From Crocodylus rhombifer (Eukaryota; Chordata; Crocodylia; Crocodylidae), in contig JAVSML010025535.1 of the NCBI GenBank assembly GCA_038503035.1, positions 1 through 64,000 on the forward strand: a stretch of DNA of 64,000 nt, read 5' to 3'. The notes beneath the pieces are model-generated. The model did not search any database. It saw only the letters and a list, made by a program, of their open reading frames with translations, and was not told where the DNA came from. Within the stretch, counting starts at the first letter, position 1. Every line of letters starts with the position of its first letter. This document shows, one piece after another, positions 47,223 through 58,198 of this stretch. The position numbers were made by a program, and so were the translations under genes.

Positions 47223-48006
47223 CTGGACCAAAAAAAGATGTTGTTGTGCCCTGCAAATGGCTTCCTCTGGCAGCTCTTACCAGACACAGATGAGAAAGGA
47301 GCCACAAGAGAGTTAGAAAAGGTGATTATTTGTAACATAGCCTGAATTTTGATGCCAGAGATGAGACTTTACATTCAACTTCTATTGCTAGACAGGATGA
47401 AACAGAGCAATGGAAAATGTGTTGCGTTTGTGCACCATAAATGACAAGCGACTCAAAACAACTGATTTCATGGCCACATTATCAATGTGGCTTGTGCAGA
47501 TTTCCAAAAGGATACCAGGCTTCATCACTTTTTCTACTGCATTGAATAAAAGGTTCTACCACAGCTTCCCCATTAGGAATGAACAAATATTTCCAAGACA
47601 ACTCAACTGATCTAATAAATACTGATTTATCAGAAATCAGTAAACTGAGGTACAGAAAGCCATTCAGATATTTCTGATTGGAGCTATCGAAGTTATTTCT
47701 ATTAAAGAGGTTGAGCTTCCAGTGATATCTCATTTCAGGCAAATTGGATTTAGGATTTCCCAGGGTAAGAGAGACAGGAGGGAGGATACCAGCAGTATAC
47801 TCATGAATCACTCAGACCCCAATTGTTAGTAGCTTTAGTTAATTTGGTGGCACTATGCTTTTACCCATAGACCTTGTTTTACTCAGAAGCAGGGTGAGGG
47901 TTTTACTATATACCAGTACAAATCACAGCTTTCCAAGGACAGCTCCATCCATGCAAAGAGTGCCCAGCTCAATTATAGAGGTGCAGACAGAAGGGTAGCT
48001 CCTAGG
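47223..48006. other. Non-coding DNA
   Basis: No gene is recognised. A short MIR-like antisense piece (agtaaactgaggtacagaaa) lies near 47639. Confidence 0.4.
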
Positions 48007-48046
48007 TCTAACTCATGGCACTTCACAAGAAGTGCCATGAGTTAGA
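48007..48046. repeat. Perfect 18-bp inverted repeat, 4-nt loop
   Basis: The arm tctaactcatggcacttc at 48007-48024 is followed by acaa and then the exact reverse complement at 48029-48046. Such a perfect short hairpin is rare in otherwise diverged DNA. It borders a GC-richer segment (48050-48370) with a run of about 14 C at 48125, and may mark the end of a foldback element. Confidence 0.9.
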
Positions 48047-49794
48047 ACGATCCTCCTGATGCAACAGACATTAGCTGTCGGGTCAGGAAGGCGGGGGAAT
48101 TCAGCTTTAAGATCCAGGGAGAGCCCCCCCCCCCCCAACTCCCAGCTCCCATTGTCTCAAGATGGGAGGAGGAGAAGGCAGAAGGTCTGTTCTGGGGTTT
48201 CCCAAGCCATGGTGGAAACCCCAGAAAAGCTCCAATCCACCCATCCCACCCTCCAGTGCCAGCTGGGAAACCCCCAGAATGAGGTCCCTCTGCTCCCTTC
48301 CCTGCCTCCCATTCTGAAAACATCTCCAAGGGCTGGGTTGCATCAACTGAGCCCTGCTCCTGGCACGCACAGACAGAAGTTAATGAATGCACTCCACTTC
48401 AAAGCACCTTCATCGGAGCCATGTAATGAGGGTTCAGATTGTTGCAGGATCTGGCCCTTTTAAAGCTCCCTGCAGCCATGCACCTGTGTTTGGTTATGGC
48501 TGTAAAAACCTTTCAGGGGCCAGATCAGGTGAAAACTGTCTCTGTTGTCTGCATCATAGAAGTCCTTTGCTTCAATGATGAAACAAAGCATCTTTCTCCT
48601 GAGAGTGATCACCCTCTGTGTTGTTGCACCTAGTAGACCTCAAGCACTGTGCTAATGCTTAGTTAAAGACCAGCATTACGAAATGGTTAAGCTGTTACCA
48701 AGCTTCCCATCTGCATCCCCCTTAAATGAGATGGGTCAGTGTGGAGACACAGCAGCAAACAACACTTTAGCGTTAGAGACAACAGCATTGCTATCCTTGC
48801 AAAATTGCCCATACCATCCGTATCAAGGAATGCAACTGATTTGTTAACAACAGAAACAAAGAAACACTGTCAAAGATAAAGACGGCTGGTATCCAACAGA
48901 CTATGCATGCTATACCAATTATCCCAAAGAAACTGTAACCACGCTGTCAGCTTATTATGGGAGACTTGTATACTCTGACAATGACAAAGCAGGAGACTGC
49001 TTTTGAAGCATTCACATTTATAAATGCTCACCAGCATAAGCCACTCTGCAAAAACAACTTGCTTTGTCAGTTCAAAATGAAAGCACCCAGGTCTCATGTA
49101 TACCCCACTGTCAAGATGGAGCAATGATCTACCCTAGGAGAGGACAGAATTATTATAGGCAGAAAGTTATATACACATCTTTCTGGCTACTGTTGTTAGA
49201 GACAATTCGCTACCACCTGTCCAATTTCCAGGGCACACAGTTTATATTCCAAATCAGAGAGAGGAAGTTATGTATTTATGTACTGTAGCAATGGGCTCAA
49301 CCTCAGTCCCTTCTGTCCAAATAGTCTACTTCCTTTGGTCTTCAGAATACATTGAGCTATTCTGTAAAAGCTTTTTCAGAGGATGGAGTTAATCTGTGTC
49401 AGATAGGAAAGTCCCATGTGTCATATTTTAAGGTTTGAAAGAGGTTTTTTCATAATTTAAAGCAAGTCACAAAACAGATTGGAGAGGGTCCTCTTTACTT
49501 TTGAATGCAAACTCAGTGTTGCCAGTCCTCAGGATTTTATTCACAGACTTGAAAGATTTGATATTTCATTAAAGCCAAGATCCTTCAAACAACTGAGAAT
49601 CTTTGCTTTAAAAAGGTAAATTTGGATCCTCAGAATTGCAAAGAAAAAGCTTGAAATATTCATTCCTAAAAATTCAGACACCAGAAAGCAAATACAAGAG
49701 AATCTTTTTTATCATTAATATCATTATCATAATTATATTATTTTATTATCTTTAAGTCTCATAATTTGAAGACACTAGGTTTCAAGTAAGTTAA
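48047..49794. other. GC-richer segment then AT-rich non-coding DNA
   Basis: No gene is recognised. The segment 48050-48420 is GC-richer with a C-run, and open frames on both strands (up to 134 codons) reflect composition. Partly inverted words (cagctcccattg / caatccacccatccc) hint at a further palindromic element but are not conclusive. From 48.5 kb on nothing is identified. Confidence 0.35.
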
Positions 49795-50225
49795 GCAGAA
49801 AGCAATGAAAAATGATCAGAGGTCTACAAAGTATGACGCACATGGAAAGATTCTAAGACTTTGTTTAGAAAACAGAAGACCAGGAATGATGGTAATAGCC
49901 TTCCAATCTGTAAAATGTTGCTATGAAGAGCAAGTTAATTAACTGATCTCCATATCCATGGAAGGTAGGACAAATACTCTGGGCTTACATTTCAGCAAGA
50001 GAATTTTAGGTTAGACATAAAGGATGGGGGGAAGGGGGCTTTCTAATGGTGAAGATAGTTAAGATGATGTAGAAAGGCTGTGGAATCACCACCACCGAAG
50101 CATTTTTCAAAGTGGTTAGACATATGTCAGGAGTTGGGGGGGGGGGGGGTTGTGTTTTTTTTTAGATACAGCTGATATGGCCTAAGGCAAAGTTCTGTCC
50201 TAGATGACCGTATGAGCTTTCACCC
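49795..50225 (+). pseudogene. Old CR1/L3-type LINE 3' fragment with ORF2 tail
   Basis: The words aaaatgatcagaggtctaca, gaaaacagaagaccagg and tgttgctatgaagagcaagt follow the order of the CR1/L3 ORF2 C-terminal part. They continue with ccatggaaggtaggacaaat, agagaattttaggttagaca, aggctgtggaatcaccacca and a final tcctagatga, which is the end of the family's coding region and start of its 3' end. Many small gaps and stops prevent any translation. A G-run and T-run (50138-50163) have expanded inside it. It is clearly older than CR1-A to D. Confidence 0.75.
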
Positions 50226-52255
50226 AGCCAACTTTTACCATCTTGAGCACAGCATGGTGATTTTTCAAGGCCTAACCCATGAGTGCTTCTGTTTGGTTAC
50301 ATACCAAATCCAAAGAAATAGAAACACATTATATTATTTATGAGCAGATGAGAAAGATGGAAAGAAACAACATTCATTTCAAACCAGTCAACCCAACAGC
50401 AACATGTATGCTCAATACTTTAATATAGAGGAAAAACACTGGCAAGCTTTTTTTTTTTGACTAGTGGGTCAGAGAGTAAGGCAAATGCAGAGAACTTCTA
50501 AACCCTGCAGCAATATTCCTGCCTATTAGTCCTCACTGTCCCTATACAAATTACCACTAGGAAGAGAATATTTCTCTCTCCTTAAAAGTTGGTCAAATAT
50601 GCATAGAAAACGAACCTGTGAACATTCAGTTGAATACTGTTAACCCCACTATCTTCCTATCTTTTTATTTGCTATTTGCAAACAACCATGCAGGAGAGTT
50701 TTTGCTTGCCTGGATGCTTAGAGAATGCATGCCCCTTTGTGTTTGACATTCATCCCTGTGCAAGAGGCCAGAAAATGACAAGGCAACATTTAAGTCCTCA
50801 AGATAATCCATAAACTGACCCTCTGGAGAGATGAGCAACATCCTATGTGAAATATCCACAGCTGCATACAGATAAAAGCACTGGTGGTAGCCAAGACCTT
50901 TATTCCACTATTGTGAAAAGCCGTTCAATTAGAAAGGAAAAGCAATACCATAAGGATTTACATGACTGAACTGAATACCAGAATAATGGATCACAATTAC
51001 TAATGGTCAAAACAAGCCAAGACCTCCCACTAACAGGATATCCATGGATATAGGGTGAAATGCATCTATACTCAATGGGACAGCCCAGGGTCAGGGACAA
51101 ACCTCATATCATCCACAGAACACTGCTTAGGTAATGCACAGACATTCTGCCCTTGGATCTTGCACAGAAGATGACTGAAAGTGTTTTTTCTCAACTTATT
51201 CAGAAGCTATTCTAGAAAGTTTAAAAACAGGAGGAACCATTGTAAATCCAATGAAGATGCCACTTTCAGCAAACATTTCCACCAGCTCTAATTACTGCAG
51301 ACAAACCTGGCTGTGCATACAGTCAAGCTTTAAGATGCAGAAGAATTGTGATCTTCATTATTACATACATGTACTTTGTTCAGAAACTTTGTTCAAAATT
51401 CTCCATCTTAAAGCATCCGCCATTGCCTGCCTGAGCCAAAAGATCCTACACTATTAGCTATGGGGATAAACAAACTTAGCAAACTTTATAAACTGCCCAG
51501 GCACCACTAGAAAGGAACAGGATACCTTAATGAATGGGGGCCCAAACATTTCATCCAGAATCTCTGTCACTCCCTCGCTCAGGCTGGCACATATGATTAC
51601 TTTGTCCACATCCTCTAAGAAGTGGAACTGCAACCCTGTTCCACATCTGCCTATACACTTTTGGAGGATCTCAGGACTCATGAACACTTCATTGCAACCA
51701 GGAGTGGGGGCTAATTAGCAGGTAGATCCTTTGTAGGGCGTATCTGGAGTACACACACACATAGTAAGCAGTGCGGAGCAGTGCTCACCATGGCTTGAAA
51801 TACTGTTGACCCTGTGGGGCCCAGCCTTTGGCTTTAGACTACTATCATGCATAGTTTGTGGTCTATATAAATAGGTACAAAAATGCTGCTTCAAGTTCCT
51901 TTATGGAGTATCCGTGCTAAAACTTGCAGCAGTTTCAAAAAAGGTAAAATGCATCAAATCTGGATTAACTCAGTCTATGCTTATATCAAGGTCAGTGTTT
52001 TCAAATTTGCCTCTCACATGTGCTTAGGAAGAGCAGGGTCTGACAGTAAGGATGGTATAAAGTAAGAGGATACAGGGGGAAGAAGTTGGGGGGTGGGGGG
52101 AAGAGGGCAAAGGGCTCTACCTGACCCCACAGATTTATTATTTATTTCCCCTGCTGTAGCAGTGGGAGGGGGACAAATTCAAAGCAAACCTTCAATAATT
52201 AGTCGCTACTTGGAAAATTATAACAAATTTGTAAATTTTCCACATATAGAATCCA
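50226..52255. other. Non-coding DNA
   Basis: No gene is confirmed. At 51454-51718 both strands have open frames of 60-77 codons. The minus one (with LEDVDKVIICASLSEGV) looks protein-like but has no recognised family or clear acceptor. G-rich simple sequence lies at 52075-52110. Confidence 0.35.
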
Positions 52256-53345
52256 AGTACTGTGGGCCTATTCAAAATAGCTAGTATTTTCTTCGGATTC
52301 AGATTCAGCCAATTCAGGGGGCAGTGATTCGATTTGGTGATTCGAATCAGTATCCCAAATCAATCTAGCTGAATCTGATTCAGAAATTCGGTTCCTGTTG
52401 AATCTCTGAACTGCCCAGACCCGTCCCCTGCCCGCTGTCCCAGCCTGGCAACGGCTGTCCTGCCCACCCCAGCTCCTGGCTCTTTAGAAAAAGAAAAGCC
52501 CCTACCCACCAGGTGCTGCCAGGCAGGGGAGTGATCTCTACTGCCCCCCACATCCCCGTGCTTCATGGGGGGCTCTGCACAAGCCCCTTGACCCCCCCAC
52601 CCGCACTGCTGTCCCTGTCCCCCCACAACTGTACCACTGGCCATGGCTTCAGCCCTTTAAGAAAAAAAAACCCCAAAAACCCCTGGGACTCACCATTCCT
52701 GCTGGCAGGGGTGATCCCCACTGCCCCAACACCATGTGGGGGGCTCTGCACGAACCCCCCAAAGTCCCTGAGGCTGCTGCAGGAGCAGTGAGTCCCAGGG
52801 CTTTTCTTTGCTTTTTTTTCCTTAAAGGGCCCAAGCAGGGAAGCTATGGGGGGGCTGAAGGAGCAAGGGGGGGGTCGGGGAGCTCGTGGCAGAGCCCCCC
52901 CATACAGTGGGAGGCAGTGGGGATCACCCCCTACCCAGCAGCACCCAATGAGAACTGGGGCTTTTTTTTTAAAGCACTGGGAACTGGGGCCGGGCAGAGC
53001 AGCTATGGAGGGGATGGGGAGCGGGTGGGGGTTGTGAGGGTTGGGGGAGCAGGCAGGGGCGGGGGGCTGGCAGGGGTCCCTCCATGGTCCCCTCCAACAG
53101 CCCCGCCCCCTTCCCCACCCTTAGTACTTACCAGCTCCGAGTTAGGCTCCTGCTCCCTGCTGCAGCCACCGGGGACTGTCCAAATCATCAAAGCTCTCCA
53201 AACTTTTTCCAAAGATTTGGAGTGCTTTGAATCAATTCAGACCTTTTAATTGGTCCCGATTCAATTCAGATTTGGAGATTCAGCCACCAAATCGGGCCGA
53301 ATCTCCTCCGAATCGAATCACCACCCAAAGCTTTGCACAGCCCTA
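52256..53345. mobile_element. hAT-like element D with large GC-rich palindromic core
   Basis: The ends carry the same GATTCGGATTCAG-type subterminal inverted repeats as elements A and B. The left has cttcggattcagattcagcc and gattcgatttggtgattcga. The right has gattcagccaccaaatcggg, ctccgaatcgaatcaccacc and aaagctttgcacagcccta. A possible 8-bp target duplication flanks it (aagtactg before, aagtattg after, one mismatch). The core differs from that of A and B. Two direct units each have a ctctttagaaaaagaaaag or ccctttaagaaaaaaaaa start and a ggggggctctgca block (52567 and 52738). They are followed by an inverted unit (cttaaagggcccaagcaggg, gtggcagagcccccccatac). Long GC-only frames (up to 171 codons) are compositional. 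Confidence 0.65.
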
Positions 53346-55014
53346 CTAAGTATTGGTAGGTCATCCCGTATTTGAGTAGATATAGTAAATTCAAATACAT
53401 TCAGACATGAGCCAGCCTTCAGGTGATGGGGAACAGGAAGAAACACTCTCTCTAGGGCAAATCTGACAAATAATTTGCCATCATAAGCTTCTCTGCCCCT
53501 TTTCTGAAACATGGAAGTTGCCAAAGCAAAACACTGACCAGATGGCGTTATTTATAAATCTGCATTATGCTGCTGTATTTTTGTCACGTATGTGCATCAC
53601 CCAGAAGTTTGCAGGGAAAAGGCAGCAGAGGGAAGCCTCATTGAGCACTGAGGCATATGCCTTTCCCCCAGTCCAAAAGAACTTTAACAGCACAACATAA
53701 CACTTCTGTGAATTCAGTTTCTTGTTTTCTCTCTTAATTAGCTAATGCTTTTTCCCCATCTATAAAGCAGACCACAAGTTATCTCAGAGCAATCCAGTGC
53801 TTGCCTGTCAAGAACAGAGGCCATACATTAACACATGTGCACTGCAGCTTTGCCAGAACAAATATAGAATGCCTCACTATCTCGCGGTTTCCATTTGCAC
53901 ACACTAACTCAAAAAAAGTTTCCAAAGTACATGTTATATAAAAATAGAACTTGTTTTTAGAGAGGTTTTAGTGCTACAGATATCACAAAGCAACAAAGTC
54001 AATACCCATTACTCCATGACTGTTCAACTTACCAACTGCTATTTGCTCATATATAATCTTGGCATTAAGGAATCAGATATAATTGGATTTTAAGTGAAGG
54101 GGGATATTGACAAAAAGTGCCAGTGGTTATAGAGTTTTCCCTGAGATACCACACAGAAGAGATCCTAGTTTGCCATCAGTTATGAATGATAGTTCACTAA
54201 TACGGACAAAAGACTGTAACCTGTCGTTGAAAAATACTCTGGAAATTCCAAACTTGGCATAAGTTCAAACCATTTTGATTTCCACCATTTTTTCTTATAC
54301 TTTTAATAAAAAATGAAGTACATTTCCAAAATCAAAAGTCATTTCAAACAAAAATATAGACCTAATTCCATGTTTTTAAATAGGATGTTTGAACATTTTC
54401 ATAACTTTTCTGATTTAAGAAAAAAGTAATTAAAGGCTCTTCCAATTTTGCAAAAATAAATAAATATTAATCACACTAGAATTTGCCAATAGAAAATTCT
54501 TTAGACAAAAGTCATCCAAGCAGCTCTAGCCAAGATTCAGAAGGCCGCAGTTCTACTCTTGGCCTCGGACTGGTCAGACTAGTCTCTTCCCTTCTATTTC
54601 TCCTTCCAACTTTCATCTATGAAACTCTCCCTTTCTTGCACTGCCTGGGAAAGCTAGCTTTAGTTAACATAGTCTTGGAAGCAGGGTTTCTTTTGTGTTT
54701 GTTGTTTCAAAATCAGGGTGAACTCAAGCACCATACTTGAAATACTGAGCCCAATTCTGTACCTTTGCACCTTTCATAAGTACTAAGTAATTAAGAACTG
54801 TTATATGAAACCAGGGCATGACATGCTGAACACCTTTTGTCTAAAGTTTAGTTACCATTGCATCCCATACCCATTCTTCATCTGTTTGTTGCTCATTCAT
54901 GATCAGCTTTTTGAGAGTGCTGAACACACACAAAACTTAAGAGGCTTAGCTCTTAAGCACCTAAACACGACACATTTCATGTGTTTAGCACCCACTGAGC
55001 TGAGATCTTCACAG
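53346..55014. other. AT-rich non-coding DNA
   Basis: No gene is recognised. At 54900-55005 words such as agagtgctgaacacacac and tttagcacccactgagct resemble an old sauropsid repeat. Nothing else is identified. Confidence 0.4.
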
Positions 55015-55115
55015 TTTAACCAGGCAAAGGTTAGGAAAAGACAGAAAAATTAAGTGGTGTTGCCAAAGTCACATCCTCATTGTGCAGCAGAAGCAGAACA
55101 AGACTCAGGTTCTTT
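55015..55115 (-). mobile_element. MIR SINE fragment, reverse orientation
   Basis: The words agacagaaaaattaagtggt, gttgccaaagtcacatcctc and gaacaagactcaggttcttt follow the antisense MIR core. Confidence 0.55.
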
Positions 55116-56749
55116 CTTACTGATGATGCATGTTGCCTCTCCATTTAATACTGAGACATTCAGGCTGATTTTGATTAAGGCCAGATGTAGACATTAGACT
55201 TTTACTGATATAAATGATTGGAAACCAATCCATACCTGTAACAGAACAGAAGTATGGCACAAAGCCAGTGTATATGTGTAACAGAACAGAGGTTTGGCGC
55301 ACACAGGCTAGTTTAACTCAGTCCCTCCCCTCCCAAGGGTGAATGTATGTTTTGTTCGCTACCAATCTAAACTATGTCACTTACAGAAAACCACATAATT
55401 TACATTGATTCCACCTAAGGCTTGTTGAATGTCTGTACGTAGCCTTAATGAACATCAGCATGAATGTTTCCACCACATCAAAATTTCCCATTTAGGTTCT
55501 GGCCTGGAAGGACTTGTAAAATTCAGAAAATTAAAGAGAAATCCTTGATAAACAGATAAGAATTCTAGGAATAACACGAACATGACAGCAAAAGGAAAAA
55601 AGATCCAAAAATACCAAGGCCAAAAATCACAATGGAACAGATTTCTCAGCAAGACTATGTGTGGCTGAGAAACAGTAAACCAAGGGGATTAAATCAAACT
55701 CAGAGAAAAGACAAGTAAAAGATAAATGACACACAACTAGATCCAAGCTTAATCTTTGGAGTCTAAGTGAAATATGGAGGGCTGAAAAGATTATGCAAAT
55801 TGAAATGAATCAGGCTTGCAGCCTGACCTGGAGTCTAAGAGAACATACAGTATTCTGAAGCTGGAACAATTAGAGGGAGAAATGATTATTTAGACTGTAA
55901 GTAAGATAACAGATCTCTCAACTTCTCACAGGAGAATCGAGAACCTGAGAAGTTTAACACACAACTATAGAAATATAATTCTCAGGTGTGATGTCCATTT
56001 CTCTAAATAAAAGACATTAGGGGTCTTCTAGTACCTTACTTAACTTAGCCTTCCAGTCAACACTCCTGGAAGACAAATGCTAATATACCTATTTTGAAAA
56101 GACAGACCATCCAGTGGGTAGTGTGATGACTACTTCCTGACCAAAACACAGGAAATTTGAACAAGGACCTCCAACATTCACAGCATGACCTACTACAGCT
56201 TGAGCTGAAAAACAAATGCTCTGCAGCTGGGAGTTGAAAAGCTCCAAGCCTGTTTGGACTCAAAAGACTCCTCGTGATCTTGGAACAGATCCTCTCACCT
56301 GCGGCACGAGTGATATCCCTAAATCATTTTGGATCAATGTCACTTCTCAGTTCCATTTTTACTCCAACTTTAATAGCTCCCTGGAGAGCATTAGGCCTCA
56401 AAAAGATACCGAGTCAGTATAGGAACCAGCCACCATAGGAACCTGTACAAGTAGGGACAGAAAAGGTGGTTCTTGTCCCCAAAACCTTGCCATTTAGGTA
56501 ATTTCCCTGCTTCCCTTTATGTTTCCTCATAAGTAAACATGAGTGAAACCGGAACATGTATATCTAAACACAACTCTACTTTCCTATCCTGTCTTCAATT
56601 CAGGTTACCTTGTTATTTCCATTCTCAGCAAGAAAACCCAGGACAATGTTCACTGCTCACCTTGCTTTGTGCTCTCGTACAATGAAAACCGCTAGTAGGT
56701 CCCCACCAAAATCAGTATTCCACAAACGCATGCCCGAACCCAAGCCTTG
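55116..56749. other. Non-coding DNA
   Basis: No gene is recognised. The imperfect direct repeat tgtaacagaacagaagt / tgtaacagaacagaggt at about 55240 and 55277 is a small local duplication. Confidence 0.4.
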
Positions 56750-56885
56750 AGGGAAAGAGGATTATTATGTCTATTTAAGTTTGGGAGCTGAGAAAAAGGG
56801 AGATAGACGGAGTCAAGGTCATCCAAGGTGAAAAAACTGAACTCTGGACACCCAAATCATAATTCAGTGTCTTAAAACATAATAC
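56750..56885 (-). mobile_element. MIR SINE fragment, reverse orientation
   Basis: The words gaggattattatgtctattt, gagctgagaaaaagggagat and caaggtcatccaaggtgaaa, then gaactctggacacccaaatc, follow the antisense MIR core. Confidence 0.55.
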
Positions 56886-58198
56886 CATCTTTTCTCTGTA
56901 TTCATACTGTAGCACGCAGCTGACCCCAGCTCCAGAGAGCAATGGTGTTAAGATCTATCAGGCATCCAGACATTGTTGATTCCAGGTGCTGCTCAAGACT
57001 GGTCCCAGAATCATTTTTTTGCTTCTACATTTAATTTCAACAATCAATTACTATTGAAAACAAACCTATAGCAGAAGCCAATGATGCGCTCAGTGTACTG
57101 CATTTATAAAAAATATATGCTCAGTCACCACCAACTGCCACGTAGTGCTACCAAAAACAGTGGCCAGATCCCCTTTTTCATTTTTAAAGCTGTCATTTTA
57201 AAACCACTCCAACAGATGTACATAATAAAATCTGACATTTCATATCATTATGTAGCATTAGGAGGGAAATTATTATTGTTCACAACTGATGTCAGCAGAG
57301 GAAGATAATAACAATTTTAAAATTCTGAACTTTACAGTGGAAATTGCACTGTAAATATAAAGGTTTCAGATCCTACTTTCAAGGTATTGTTTGTAAGTGT
57401 AACACAACCTTTCTAATGTGCAATCTGTAGTTTGTAGGGATCACAGTTCCACCTAAGTTTACTGTCATCATTACCGTAGTATTTGCGCACAGGGTGGAAA
57501 AGCAGATTGTTACTACCAACTCCAAGCAGGAAAACACTCATTTCAACAAAAAGTTTAAAAAATGCTTTCCTGAATTGGAATGAATAGAAGCTTGTGATAC
57601 AATATTTTCCTCATATTACCAAGTCGGCATAAGAAGTCTGTGCCCACATGTTTTTGTGCCAAATAAAATGCATTGGGACCCTGAACTCAATTGTGCCCTC
57701 TATGCACAGCCACTTCCTTAATATTTAATTACACTATGAAATAATAATAGCAGTCCATCAGCTGACTTTTAGAGTTGTGGAAAACAATTAGATACAGTAA
57801 AGTCTTAAAACATTATTGTTACTATAGATCACATTTATGAAGACAAATGCTTAATAGAATAAAGGCAGTTATAACAGTATAAAGTGGCCAATCACATATT
57901 GGTTATGACAAGTTTATTACTGCAGTGAGCCAGTATTATAATTACTACTGGGAAATATAGTATCTTTAAGTTATTTTGATACCTAAATCCTCCTCGGAGG
58001 TCAAGATGATACAGGATGTTTTTATGAGCCACAATAATAGTGCTGAAAAATCACACAGTGTACACTCTCAAGGAAGTGGGAACATACTACAATTTCATAT
58101 TGAATTTTTTTTTAAATGAACTCTTCTTCTACTTAAAAAAATACTATTTAGTAGGACTAAAAAACAAACAATTATTCATATATGACCAAACACCCACA
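56886..58198. other. AT-rich non-coding DNA
   Basis: No gene or repeat family is recognised. Confidence 0.4.

Noticed and set aside
48059..48463. 134-codon frame and antisense frames
   Set aside because: GC-richer segment with a C-run; no domain.
52734..53249. 171-codon frame and several overlapping frames on both strands
   Set aside because: They lie in the GC-rich palindromic core of element D; proline/glycine-rich translation reflects base composition.
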